From a virus: DNA of 25,575 nt. The notes beneath the pieces were generated by a model. It made no database searches. It had not been told where the DNA came from and saw only the letters and a program-made list of their open reading frames with translations. The stretch covers positions 1 to 25,575 of IMG/VR virus record IMGVR_UViG_3300037069_001131; one strand, 5' to 3'. Shown here piece after piece: positions 4,562-12,201 of the stretch. The position numbers and the translations under genes were made by a program. How positions within the stretch are numbered: position 1 is the stretch's first letter; each line of letters starts with the position of its first letter.

Positions 4562-6289
4562 TTACCGCCGAGGGATCATCGGTCCCCGCGACAGCCCGCG
4601 GCCCCGGTTCATGTCCGAGGCGGCTGCCCGAGCCAGGTCACGCGGCTGCTGCCACTGAGGTCGGTTCATGTTCATGCGCCCAGGCACGGTGATGCCGCCC
4701 TTGCCACCGTCACGCAGCCCGAGCAGGCCCTGGGTCAGCGCGTCCACCTGGTCGTCGGCGGTGTCGTTCGGGAAGTTCCGCAGCTCGGAGAGCAGGTCGG
4801 TGACCCACTCGTTGCCAGGGTCCGAGGGGTGCGGCAGGTAGACGTTGCCGCTCTCGATCTCAGGGGTGACGATGCGCGCGCGGGCCACCTTGCCAATGGA
4901 AGCCGTGATCGGCGTCAGGCCCGAGATGTCGTCCTTGAGGGTGTCGATGACCGCGGCACCGTTGGCCGCCTCCTCGATGATGCGCTTGTGCACGAGGTGA
5001 CCGCAGCGCGAGCGCGCCGGGTCGTTGGTGATCGCCCACTGCTTCATCGCCGCGATGGTCTGGGTGAAGGACCAGCGGCCGCGCTGCTGGGCGATGAGGT
5101 AGCGGTTGGCGGCCGAGCGCACCCAGCGTTGGCCGACAACCCAGCCGCCCGTGTCCGGGTGCGTCGACTTGAACGCGCAGTCCCAGCTGTCCAGCCACGT
5201 CCCGCCCACCAGGGCCGAGGGATCGAGGTAGACCACCCGCCCGTCCTCGGTGGCCTTGGACTCGTCCATCGTCCAGAACCGCCACCAGCCCGAGTCGAAG
5301 ATCGCGCCCTTGGCCGGCGCTGGGCGCTGCTGGTACATGGCCGAGAACGTGTAGGTGCCGACCGAGCGGCGCACGTCCTCCCACCGGGACAGGGCCTGGC
5401 CGACCGACTCGTGCACGATGGGCGACAGCAGCGGTGCACCCTCCGGCCGGTCGAGCACGTCGTCGGACTCCGCGAGGGCGGGCAGGCTGATCTTCTCCCA
5501 CTGGCGCGGGTCACCCTCATGCTCGGGGCTGAGCAGACGGCCCACGAAGTCGTCCTCGTGCCAGCGCGTCATGACGACGATGACCAGGTAGGGAGGCTCG
5601 AGACGGGTCAGGGCGACCGAGAGCCACCAGTCCCACAGGTTCTGGCGCATCGTGATCGAGTGCGCCTCCACGAAGTCCTTGATCGGGTCGTCGATGATCA
5701 GGACCCGCGCGCCTCGACCGGTCAGCGAGCCTCGCGTGGAGGTGGCGAACATGCCGCCCTTCTCCTGCGTGGCCCACTTCGCCCCGGCGCCGCCATCGGG
5801 TGCCAGGGCGATGCCCAGGTCCGGGTGCTCCTCGATCGCCACTCGGATCGTCTTGGCCCAGGTGCTGCTCAGGTCGCCGTCGTGGGAGGACAGCACGAAC
5901 TTCCACTCAGGGTGACGGCGCAGGATCCACAGCGGGGTGTAGATCGAGGTGAGTAGGGTCTTGCCGGCACGCGGCGGCATGGAGATGACGATGTGCCGGT
6001 TCTGCCCGCGCTCCACGTCCCGCACGGCCTTGGCGATGCGCGTGCCCAGGTGCTTGATGTGCGGGCGCACCACGAACCCCGGGTCGAGCTCCTTGGCCTG
6101 CAGGTCGGGGCGGGAGGGTATGCCGATGCCGTGCGCGATGCGGTAGGCCCGGGTGATCGAGGCGATGCGGCTGGTCAGCGCACGCACCTCGTCCTCGGTG
6201 GAGGCGTCGGCAGCCGCCGCCCGCAGGGAGTTGATGAGGTCCTGCACCGCCTCCGGGGTGGACGGGATCTCCTCCTCAGTGGTCGGCAT
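4562..6289 (-). CDS. terL: Terminase large subunit (TerL)
   Basis: This 575-residue protein is the motor that pumps phage DNA into the prohead and cuts it to length. Residues 104-111 (MPPRAGKT) are Walker A and VLIIDD (196-201) is Walker B. MTRWHEDDF (240-248) is the coupling segment typical of this family. The C-terminal RNase H-like nuclease shows its acidic residues at D370 (SWDCAF), E439/E440 and D513/D516 (DDQVDALTQG). The length is complete for the family. The start ATG lies inside the end of the small-subunit gene (14-bp overlap). A much longer in-frame reading upstream is only a shadow of terS. The C-terminus ends in an Arg/Met-rich tail. It is the last gene of a ten-gene unit. Confidence 0.96.
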   Translation of the reverse strand: MPTTEEEIPSTPEAVQDLINSLRAAAADASTEDEVRALTSRIASITRAYRIAHGIGIPSRPDLQAKELDPGFVVRPHIKHLGTRIAKAVRDVERGQNRHIVISMPPRAGKTLLTSIYTPLWILRRHPEWKFVLSSHDGDLSSTWAKTIRVAIEEHPDLGIALAPDGGAGAKWATQEKGGMFATSTRGSLTGRGARVLIIDDPIKDFVEAHSITMRQNLWDWWLSVALTRLEPPYLVIVVMTRWHEDDFVGRLLSPEHEGDPRQWEKISLPALAESDDVLDRPEGAPLLSPIVHESVGQALSRWEDVRRSVGTYTFSAMYQQRPAPAKGAIFDSGWWRFWTMDESKATEDGRVVYLDPSALVGGTWLDSWDCAFKSTHPDTGGWVVGQRWVRSAANRYLIAQQRGRWSFTQTIAAMKQWAITNDPARSRCGHLVHKRIIEEAANGAAVIDTLKDDISGLTPITASIGKVARARIVTPEIESGNVYLPHPSDPGNEWVTDLLSELRNFPNDTADDQVDALTQGLLGLRDGGKGGITVPGRMNMNRPQWQQPRDLARAAASDMNRGRGLSRGPMIPRR

Positions 6290-6788
6290 CTGAGTCTCTC
6301 TCCGCATCGGTCTCGTCGTGCCGGCTGATGACCTCGCCCTTGAGCACCACTGCCTCCAGCTCGTTGAGCGCGGCCTCCATCTCGGCCTGCACGCTGACCT
6401 TGAGGTTGATCCTCGTGGGTGCGTCCAGCCCGTTGAGCCGGGAGCGGCGCTGGCTGATCGAGATGAAGGTGGCGATGGCCTTCTCGTCGCCGTTGAGCAC
6501 CTTGGTCCAGATCGCCGCCTGGGCGCGGTCGAGCCGCGCGTTCTCCACCGCGCGCATCTCGTCGACAGCGCGGGTCTCCGCGATGTCGAGCGAGCGCCCA
6601 ACCATGTCGATGGCGGCCGACTTGGAGATGCCCAGGCGCTCACCGACTGCCTCGTAGGACAGCCCGGCGAGCACCAGGGACAACGCCTCGGCGCGCCTGG
6701 CCTGATGAGTCTCCCGGCGACGCTTGGCCGCTGGGGTCTCATCCATGACCTTCACGACCTCATCGCCTAGGTCACTGCGCCGCGCCAT
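6276..6788 (-). CDS. terS: Terminase small subunit (TerS), HTH-type
   Basis: This 170-residue protein lies directly upstream of terL, in the usual order. It has a helix-turn-helix at about residues 43-64 (LSYEAVGERLGISKSAAIDMV) that would bind the packaging site on phage DNA. A helical oligomerisation segment follows (AVDEMRAVENARLDRAQAAI). An Asp/Glu-rich C-terminus would recruit TerL. A repeated KR/RR-rich segment (residues 22-32) precedes the HTH. Its 5' end overlaps the upstream ParB-like gene by 17 bp and its 3' end overlaps terL by 14 bp. Assignment rests on gene order and the HTH, as the family is poorly conserved. Confidence 0.85.
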   Translation of the reverse strand: MARRSDLGDEVVKVMDETPAAKRRRETHQARRAEALSLVLAGLSYEAVGERLGISKSAAIDMVGRSLDIAETRAVDEMRAVENARLDRAQAAIWTKVLNGDEKAIATFISISQRRSRLNGLDAPTRINLKVSVQAEMEAALNELEAVVLKGEVISRHDETDAERDSDADH

Positions 6789-7428
6789 CTGCGTAGCCGT
6801 CGTCGCCGTGGGCGAGGTCGTCCAGGTCGTCCGCGGTCAGGCCGGGCAGCGAGCGGGTACGCACCTCGAAGGAGTGGAAGCACGAGGGGCACACGACCGT
6901 GGTGGTGTGCACGTTGGCCTTGTCGGCCTCGGTGACCGTGGAGACCTTGCGAGAGGCGTCGTCGACGTTCTGCTGGGTCACCGCGTCGCTGATCTGGCCC
7001 ACCTCGAGGTCGATGTCCGGGAAGAACGTGGTGAGCAGGCCCTGCTCGAACTCGCGCAGCTCCATCACCAGCTGCTCGTGGTCCCACGTCGTCATCTCGG
7101 AGGTCTTGTTGTCGACCAGGCGGTACTCGCGGGCCTTGTTCTCCGGCAGCGAGGACACGTAGACCGGGACCTGCGTCCAGCCCAGCTTCTTGAGGGCCTG
7201 CAGCCGGGTGTGCCCGACGATGATCACGTTGTCCTTGTCGACCGTGATCGGCTGCTGGTAGCCGTACCGCTCGATGGAGGTGGCCACCGCGTCGACGGCC
7301 TCCTGCGGGATGCGCCGAGGGTTGCGGAAGTAGGGCTTGATGTCCTCGATGGGCAGCGTCTTGGTCGGCGGCAGCGTCACCTGAGGCGGTGTGGGCCGGT
7401 CGAAGGACTCCTGCGCGGCGGTGCTCAT
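6772..7428 (-). CDS. ParB-like nuclease-fold protein with C-terminal zinc ribbon, paralog A
   Basis: This 218-residue protein has an N-terminal ParB/Srx-type domain. IEDIKPYFRNPRRI (27-40) is the first motif, YGYQQPITVD (55-64) follows, and the VGHTR signature (71-75) marks the nucleotide-binding loop. The known families of this fold bind CTP/ATP or act as nucleases. After a helical middle with TTWDHEQL and FFPDID, the protein ends in a half zinc ribbon, C180-x2-C183-x-H185. It is a paralog of the next gene upstream, sharing the NPRRI, YGY-QP and GHTR motifs and the CP-x-CFH ribbon. The stop lies inside terS. Translation is coupled to paralog B by ATGA. A link to packaging or modification is inferred from position. 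Confidence 0.88.
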   Translation of the reverse strand: MSTAAQESFDRPTPPQVTLPPTKTLPIEDIKPYFRNPRRIPQEAVDAVATSIERYGYQQPITVDKDNVIIVGHTRLQALKKLGWTQVPVYVSSLPENKAREYRLVDNKTSEMTTWDHEQLVMELREFEQGLLTTFFPDIDLEVGQISDAVTQQNVDDASRKVSTVTEADKANVHTTTVVCPSCFHSFEVRTRSLPGLTADDLDDLAHGDDGYADGAAQ

Positions 7429-8033
7429 GCGGTCTGAACCTCCAGCTTTCCGGCCATGACGGCCTCCTTGGTCACTTCCATCTCCCAGGTATGGAAGCAG
7501 GTCGGGCAGATGAACTCGGCCGTTCGGTCGACCTCATCCCAGGCGCTGGTGTCAGGGCCCTGATCTTCTGCCAACGAGGAGTCTGGCCCCTCGTCACGGA
7601 TGCTGCTGACCTCGGGGAAGAACGCCCGCATCAGCGAGAGGTTGAGCCCCTCGAGCTCGGCACTCAGGTGCTCGAAGTCCCAGGAGGTGAACTCACCGGA
7701 GCGGTTGTCCAGGACGCGCAGCTCCTTGACCTGGCCCGCGGTCAGGCCGGCCGCCACCACGACCGGGGCCTCCTTGACGCCCATCCGTCGCAGCGCGGTG
7801 TAGCGCGTGTGGCCGATGATGATGACGTTGCCCTCGTCCACCACGATCGGCTGGGAGTAGCCGTACTCGGTGATCGAGGTGACCACGGCGTTGACCGCCT
7901 CGTCGTTGATCCGGCGAGGGTTGCGCCAGTACGGCAGGATCGCGTCCAGGCTCATCGTCACCGGGTCGGGGAACGAGGGCGCGGCGGGCGCGGCGGGCGC
8001 AGCCTTCTTAGAACGTGGCTGGGACGTGCTCAT
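7425..8033 (-). CDS. ParB-like nuclease-fold protein with C-terminal zinc ribbon, paralog B
   Basis: This 202-residue protein has an Ala/Pro-rich N-terminus (residues 10-22) and then the ParB-like domain: DAILPYWRNPRRI (30-42), YGYSQPIVVD (58-67) and IGHTR (73-77). SWDFEHL and FFPEV match paralog A position by position. An acidic linker (148-172) leads to C176-x2-C179-x-H181, the same CP-x-CFH ribbon as in A. The two genes are adjacent and very similar in layout, so they probably arose by tandem duplication. The start overlaps the IbrB-like gene by 26 bp. Whether A and B work as a heterodimer is unknown. Confidence 0.88.
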   Translation of the reverse strand: MSTSQPRSKKAAPAAPAAPSFPDPVTMSLDAILPYWRNPRRINDEAVNAVVTSITEYGYSQPIVVDEGNVIIIGHTRYTALRRMGVKEAPVVVAAGLTAGQVKELRVLDNRSGEFTSWDFEHLSAELEGLNLSLMRAFFPEVSSIRDEGPDSSLAEDQGPDTSAWDEVDRTAEFICPTCFHTWEMEVTKEAVMAGKLEVQTA

Positions 8034-8736
8034 CCGGGTGCTCCCTCTTGTAGTTGGCCTTGGCCTTGAGCTGGCTGGTGGTCAGGACCGGCTGGCTGTA
8101 CTCCACGTCGGCGTACAGCTTGGAGTAGCCGGTGATGTGCTTGAGCCGGGCCAGCTCCTCGGCCTCCATGCCGAGCTTGGCGCAGATCGACTCGTCCGTC
8201 TCGCCCTCGGTGAGCAGCTGGAACACCATGTTCCCCATGCCCGCGATGGAGTGCCGGCCACGCGCGCGGTTGTGCCGCACGGTGGAGGCCATCCGGTCCG
8301 CGATGGGCTTGTCGAGGACCACCACCGGCAGGTAACCGCGGGTGCTGTCGTAGATGTCCTGGTAGCGACGCATGGTCGTGTAGCGGTGGAAGCCGTCGAC
8401 GATGATGTAGCGGCCCTCACCGCCCGCGGCCTCCGGGTCGTAGATCGCCACCACCGGCTGGGTGTAGCCGTCGCTGCTGATCGAGGTGTGCAGCAGGCGC
8501 ATCTCGTGGTGGGCCACGCTGTTCGGGTTGTAGTCGTTGGCCTGCACCCGGTCGATGTGGATCCACTGCACCCGCGCCACCGGCGCCACGCCCGCGAAGG
8601 GCAGCCGAGCCTCGGCGTCGCTGATGGCCTTGTTGAAGGCGGTCACCGCCTCGTCCACCGCCGGGTCGAAGTCACCGTGGGCCTGCTGGGCGCGGTTGGC
8701 GGAGACCGCGGTGCCCTCGGTCTTGGCGGCGCTCAT
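8008..8736 (-). CDS. IbrB-like ParB-domain protein
   Basis: This 242-residue protein has the ParB-like motifs in IbrB style: DYNPNSVAHHEMRLL (68-82), DGYTQPVVAIYD (89-100) and VDGFHR (113-118). These are followed by an Arg/His-rich helix (STVRHNRARGRHS) and an HTH-like segment about 170-195. IbrB and its relative YbdM in E. coli are encoded next to the PP-loop protein IbrA/YbdN and are known as a regulatory pair. Here the IbrA-like gene is two genes upstream with a papain-like gene between. It differs clearly from the two ParB-zinc-ribbon paralogs downstream and has no zinc ribbon. The start overlaps the papain-like gene as ATGA. Confidence 0.85.
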   Translation of the reverse strand: MSAAKTEGTAVSANRAQQAHGDFDPAVDEAVTAFNKAISDAEARLPFAGVAPVARVQWIHIDRVQANDYNPNSVAHHEMRLLHTSISSDGYTQPVVAIYDPEAAGGEGRYIIVDGFHRYTTMRRYQDIYDSTRGYLPVVVLDKPIADRMASTVRHNRARGRHSIAGMGNMVFQLLTEGETDESICAKLGMEAEELARLKHITGYSKLYADVEYSQPVLTTSQLKAKANYKREHPDEHVPATF

Positions 8737-9437
8737 GCGGTCGCCTGGAAGTGCGCGTCGCCGCCGTCAGCCAGCAGCGTGTCGAGGTCGGCGCGGGCGA
8801 TCCAGAAGTCACCGAAGGAGCCCCACCAGCAGCGCCCGAGCACCCAGTCGCGGTGGTGGTCGTAGCCGTGCACCGCGTACTGGTGCCCGCCCGCCACACC
8901 GCCTCCGAGGTGCACGCGGCCGTCAGCGTCCTGGTTGAACATGTCGTTGTCCCAGCGGGTGCCCACGCTGATGACCCGGCCCTCGACGATGTTCTGGACC
9001 ACCTCGTCCGCCCCGCCGAACAGCCAGCGGTAGGCCCCGCCCAGGCCCTTCTCGACGGCCACCTTGCACGAGGACAGGCCGTCGCTGCCGGTGTCGTCGG
9101 GCGGGTAGGTGCCGGGGAACGGGTCGATCTGGGTCTCGCGCTCGTACATTGCCTCCGCGGTGGACAGATCGAGGACGCGGTAGGGCTTGCGGTTGCCGGT
9201 GGCGTTGAGCTGCACGCACTTGGCCACGGCGGTGCAGTTGCCGGTGGTCTGGTTGGGCAGCGGGCTCGGGTCGTAGATCGGGATGAGCGTCGGCTTCCAC
9301 GTCGCCTTGTTGATGGGCGTGGCCATCGCGAAGGCGCGGCTGCGCTCGTCGTGGACCTTGTGCCGGCCCAGGCGCACGTCGTTGGCGGCGAACTGGTGAA
9401 CGTCCAGGCCTGCCGGCGTCTGTGGTGTCTCAGACAT
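8733..9437 (-). CDS. Papain-fold (C1-like) cysteine peptidase or derivative
   Basis: This 234-residue protein shows the marks of the papain fold. PNQTTGNCTAVAKC holds Q63 (oxyanion hole) and C68 (nucleophile). DTGSDGLSSCKVAVEKG (115-131) is a family-like segment. GGHQYAVHGYD (183-193) holds the catalytic H185. RCWWGSFGDFWI (202-213) aligns with the NSWG-WG-G-FWI region, but the usual Asn is Cys (C203). There is no signal peptide, so it would act in the cytoplasm or in particles. It sits between the IbrA- and IbrB-like genes with 4-bp and 8-bp overlaps. A processing protease for capsid or partner proteins is possible, as is a catalytically altered fold. Confidence 0.75.
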   Translation of the reverse strand: MSETPQTPAGLDVHQFAANDVRLGRHKVHDERSRAFAMATPINKATWKPTLIPIYDPSPLPNQTTGNCTAVAKCVQLNATGNRKPYRVLDLSTAEAMYERETQIDPFPGTYPPDDTGSDGLSSCKVAVEKGLGGAYRWLFGGADEVVQNIVEGRVISVGTRWDNDMFNQDADGRVHLGGGVAGGHQYAVHGYDHHRDWVLGRCWWGSFGDFWIARADLDTLLADGGDAHFQATA

Positions 9438-10707
9438 TGCGTCCTTCTTCCTCTCGAGCGATTGACTCCCACAGGCCCTTTGCCTGCATGTCCTTCTTCC
9501 AGTTGTCCCACTCGCGCTTCTTGCCGGGGTGCTTCTGGGTGCTGATCCAGGTATTGAGATTGCTGCCGTACACGTCGTTGAACATCACCGCGTAAAGCAC
9601 CTGGCGCACAATCTCACGCCGCGACACATAAGGCAGGACGTGCTCGGCGTTCGCCCACATCTTGTAGAACTTGACCCGGTTGTCGTCGCCCTCGACAAGG
9701 TGCTGAATGAGGTAGTCGAGATACTCGACCCACGTCGAGAACATGTAGGGCAGCTTGCCGCCGATGAACATGTCATAGACGTCCTCACCCACCTTGTTGA
9801 AGGTGGCCACGCCCGGGAAGCGAGCAACGGCGCGCTCCCACGTCTCAGGCTCGATCTCCTGCAGCGTGTGGAGGGCGCCCTGGCTGGACTCGTGGTGGAA
9901 CGAGGAGACGCGCATCGAGCGGGTGCGAATGCCGCGCTGGAACATCGCGTCGTAGTAGACGTTGTAGTCCCAGTCGTGGTCGTGAATGGCCTTCCACACG
10001 TCCCGGTAGGACCAGTCATAGACCGGGTGGAAAAGGTACGGGCCCTTGCCGTCCTTTCCACCGCCGCTGCACCACGTCGCCCATTTGTACGAGGGCACGC
10101 TGGTCATGAAAACGCGGCGGGTCGGGCTTTCCTCGCAGCGCATTCCCGTCAGGATCGCGCCGCCGTCCTTCTCGTTCATCGCGTGCAGGACTTCCTTGAA
10201 GCGGTCGATCTGCTCGCGCTTCTTGCCCTTGCCCTTGAAGAACGGGTTCTCCTTGATGGAGTCGTGCTCCTTGGGGCGCAGCCACGACTCGTCGTCGAGG
10301 TTCACGTCCCAGCAGTGCGTCCACTGCTCGGTGTGGCTGGTGGCGTTGAAGAGCCGGAACGGGATCTGGTACCAGTCCATGCTCACCTCGTCCCGGTCAG
10401 CCAGCCGGCGCAGGTAGTCACGGGTGGCCTGGTACTCCGCCTCCTGGTCGAGGAAGTGCACCTTGAGCGGCAGCTCACCTCGCTCGCGGGCCACGATCAG
10501 GGCCAGCTCGGTGACCACCGTGGAGTCCTTGCCACCCGAGGAGGACACCGACACATGGCCGTCGAACTCCTCGAAGATCCAGCGGATCCGATCCAGGGCC
10601 GCGTCGAACACGGTGCCGGGCAGGAAGTAGTGCGGGCGGGCCTTGCCCGTGAACAGAGGGTCCAGCTGCCTGCTGGCCTTCGGAGTGGCGATCGTCTGAC
10701 TAGCCAC
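9430..10707 (-). CDS. IbrA-like PP-loop ATPase (PAPS reductase-like, DUF3440 type)
   Basis: This 425-residue protein has an N-terminal adenine-nucleotide alpha-hydrolase domain with the PP-loop SGGKDS at residues 57-62. The next segment, VHFLDQEAEYQAT, is typical of the PAPS-reductase/DndC-like group. It has several cysteines (WTHCWD, GMRCEESPTRR, TWCSGGG) that could bind metal or sulfur. The long C-terminal part (YLFHPVYDWSYRDVWKAI onward) matches the layout of the IbrA/YbdN family rather than true PAPS reductases, which are about 240 residues. The reaction is unknown. Adenylation-driven sulfur or nucleotide transfer is the family expectation. An IbrB-like partner is encoded nearby. Overlaps of 8 bp at both ends. 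Confidence 0.85.
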   Translation of the reverse strand: MASQTIATPKASRQLDPLFTGKARPHYFLPGTVFDAALDRIRWIFEEFDGHVSVSSSGGKDSTVVTELALIVARERGELPLKVHFLDQEAEYQATRDYLRRLADRDEVSMDWYQIPFRLFNATSHTEQWTHCWDVNLDDESWLRPKEHDSIKENPFFKGKGKKREQIDRFKEVLHAMNEKDGGAILTGMRCEESPTRRVFMTSVPSYKWATWCSGGGKDGKGPYLFHPVYDWSYRDVWKAIHDHDWDYNVYYDAMFQRGIRTRSMRVSSFHHESSQGALHTLQEIEPETWERAVARFPGVATFNKVGEDVYDMFIGGKLPYMFSTWVEYLDYLIQHLVEGDDNRVKFYKMWANAEHVLPYVSRREIVRQVLYAVMFNDVYGSNLNTWISTQKHPGKKREWDNWKKDMQAKGLWESIAREEEGRNV

Positions 10708-11641
10708 GGCACACCGTCACAATGAACTCCCCAAGGCGGTAGCGGGTGGGCGAGCCGGGCAGCGCCTTGGCCGCCTCCCGGCTGGCATCGGAGCGCACGT
10801 AGAGCTCGTCCTGGTCGGCTTCGTAGTCGGGCAGGTAACCCCTGCGGTAGTTCATCAACACGATGGCACCTCCCGGGGCCAGCAGCTGCGGCATGGCCGA
10901 GACGAACTTCGGGTCGACGTAGGACACGCTGCCGAACAGCGAGGCGATCAGGTCGAAGCGTTGGCCGCGCAGCTGCTCGAAGCCCTCCTCGAAGGTGGCC
11001 GGCACGAGGTTGGAGACCTCGGGGTGCTTGCGGACCAGCTCGTTGAGCATGCCCTGGCTCGGGTCGATGCCCGTGTACAGGCTCGACGGGGTGATCTTCA
11101 TGTCCAGCAGCAGCCCGGTGCCGCAGCCCACGTCGAGGGTCTTGGGCGCGTAGGCGCCGAACAGCGACACGATCAGCTTGCGGATCGCCTCGTTCTCCAG
11201 GTGGCAGGCCGGGTTGTCGTAGCGGTCGTCGTATGCCGTGGCCATCGCGTCGTAGATGCTGAACCGCCCGCTTCTGGTGTGCACCGCGTCCTGACGACCG
11301 TAGGTGATCGAGGTGTCCGCCTGGTTGATGATGATCGTCTCTTCCAGGCCGGCGCCCATCGTCCACCACTTCTTGTCGCCCACGGTCAGGTAGACGTTGA
11401 CCCGGGAGTAGAACTTGCCCGGCTCACCGAAGGTACGGATGACGCGCACCGCGCGCAGGAAGTCCTCCTCGCCCAGGGTCTTGCCGCGCACCACGTAGGA
11501 GTGCGGGGCGTCTGGCATGGTCGAGGCGAAGCGCCACGCCAGGCTCGGCGCGAGCTCGGTCCACCAGTCGAGGTCAGCCTGAGTGACCATCGCGAGCCCG
11601 CGGGTGGCTGCTCCCTGCAGGACGGTCTGAGGAAGGGTCAC
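10700..11641 (-). CDS. Class I SAM-dependent methyltransferase with extra N-terminal domain
   Basis: Residues 168-300 form a Rossmann methyltransferase: motif I LDVGCGTG (169-176), an acidic residue after strand 2 in YTGIDPS (189-195), then FDLIASLFGS and LLAPGGAIVLMNY. The first about 110 residues are a separate domain (HSYVVRGKTLGEEDFL, RVNVYLTVGDKKWW, TIIINQA) that I cannot name. It is beta-rich and may recognise the substrate. No DPPY/NPPY or Pro-Cys motif is seen, so it is not a standard N6-adenine, N4- or C5-cytosine DNA methylase. It more likely methylates a small molecule, a sugar or an already modified base. ATGA overlap with the glycosyltransferase-like gene upstream. Confidence 0.85.
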   Translation of the reverse strand: MTLPQTVLQGAATRGLAMVTQADLDWWTELAPSLAWRFASTMPDAPHSYVVRGKTLGEEDFLRAVRVIRTFGEPGKFYSRVNVYLTVGDKKWWTMGAGLEETIIINQADTSITYGRQDAVHTRSGRFSIYDAMATAYDDRYDNPACHLENEAIRKLIVSLFGAYAPKTLDVGCGTGLLLDMKITPSSLYTGIDPSQGMLNELVRKHPEVSNLVPATFEEGFEQLRGQRFDLIASLFGSVSYVDPKFVSAMPQLLAPGGAIVLMNYRRGYLPDYEADQDELYVRSDASREAAKALPGSPTRYRLGEFIVTVCRG

Positions 11642-12201
11642 GGCACGAAGCTCCTGCTCACTCGGGGAGGACGACGAGGGTTGATCGCTGAGGGGCCCGG
11701 ACGGTGGTCGACGAGGTTCGGGACCTCGATCCAGTATCGGCGACCCGTGGCCTTGAAGTAGTCAGCCATCGCGAAGTCGTACCCAGTCGGGTGCTCACCG
11801 CTGACGTGCGGCTCCCAGTCGGGCAGGTATGCCGCAAGGTCGGCGGCCAGGCCTGCCGGGGCGTACCAGCACAGGTTGCCCAGGAAGGAGCGGCCCGGCT
11901 CCCAGCGACTGCCCACCTCCAGGTCGGCCTTGCGCATCGAGAAGAACTGGACCACCTCGTCCGGCTTGGACTCGATGACCGCCTCGACCTTGTCCCGCCA
12001 GTCGGTGGTCAGCAGGATGTCGTCCTCGAGGAAGATCGCGGCGTCGTCCCCGGCCGCGCGCAGGTTGCGCACGAAGGTGTCGTACGCGTTGTGGTTCTCG
12101 TCCCAGGTGATCTCGAGGTCGGGCACGGCCTCCTTGACGGCCTTGACGGCCTTGAGCCGGCGCGCGTCCCAGGGCACCGCCGCCATCAGGACCCTGGTCA
12201 T
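11638..12201 (-). CDS. Glycosyltransferase-like protein (GT-A fold)
   Basis: This 187-residue protein starts MTRVLMAAVPWDARRLKAV. At residues 56-62 it has IFLEDDI, an acidic E-D-D motif after a hydrophobic strand. This matches the metal-binding position of GT-A glycosyltransferases of the GT25/procollagen-like type. It continues with VVQFFSMRKADLEVG and a TGYDFAMADYFKATGRRYWI segment, then ends in a Pro/Arg-rich tail. It is short for a full enzyme, so substrate and activity are uncertain. The start overlaps the zinc-ribbon gene as ATGA and the stop overlaps the methyltransferase as ATGA. Its position suggests a shared pathway with the methyltransferase and IbrA-like protein. Confidence 0.7.
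   Translation of the reverse strand: MTRVLMAAVPWDARRLKAVKAVKEAVPDLEITWDENHNAYDTFVRNLRAAGDDAAIFLEDDILLTTDWRDKVEAVIESKPDEVVQFFSMRKADLEVGSRWEPGRSFLGNLCWYAPAGLAADLAAYLPDWEPHVSGEHPTGYDFAMADYFKATGRRYWIEVPNLVDHRPGPSAINPRRPPRVSRSFVP

Noticed and set aside
3298-4692. Long plus-strand open frame of 464 codons
   Set aside because: It lies opposite two supported minus-strand genes, two promoters and hairpins, has low-complexity Arg/Pro-rich composition and no recognisable motif, so it is a by-product of high GC.
4829-5956. Plus-strand open frame of 375 codons opposite terL
   Set aside because: Antisense to clear terminase motifs, and no domain or ribosome binding site.
6290-6742. Extension of the terL frame upstream to 6742
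   Set aside because: The extra 151 residues are Arg/Ser/Pro-rich and lie on top of terS, which has its own HTH. The ATG inside the end of terS is the credible start.
9529-10725. Plus-strand open frame of 398 codons opposite the IbrA-like gene
   Set aside because: Antisense shadow. The minus-strand frame carries the SGGKDS PP-loop and family-like sequence.
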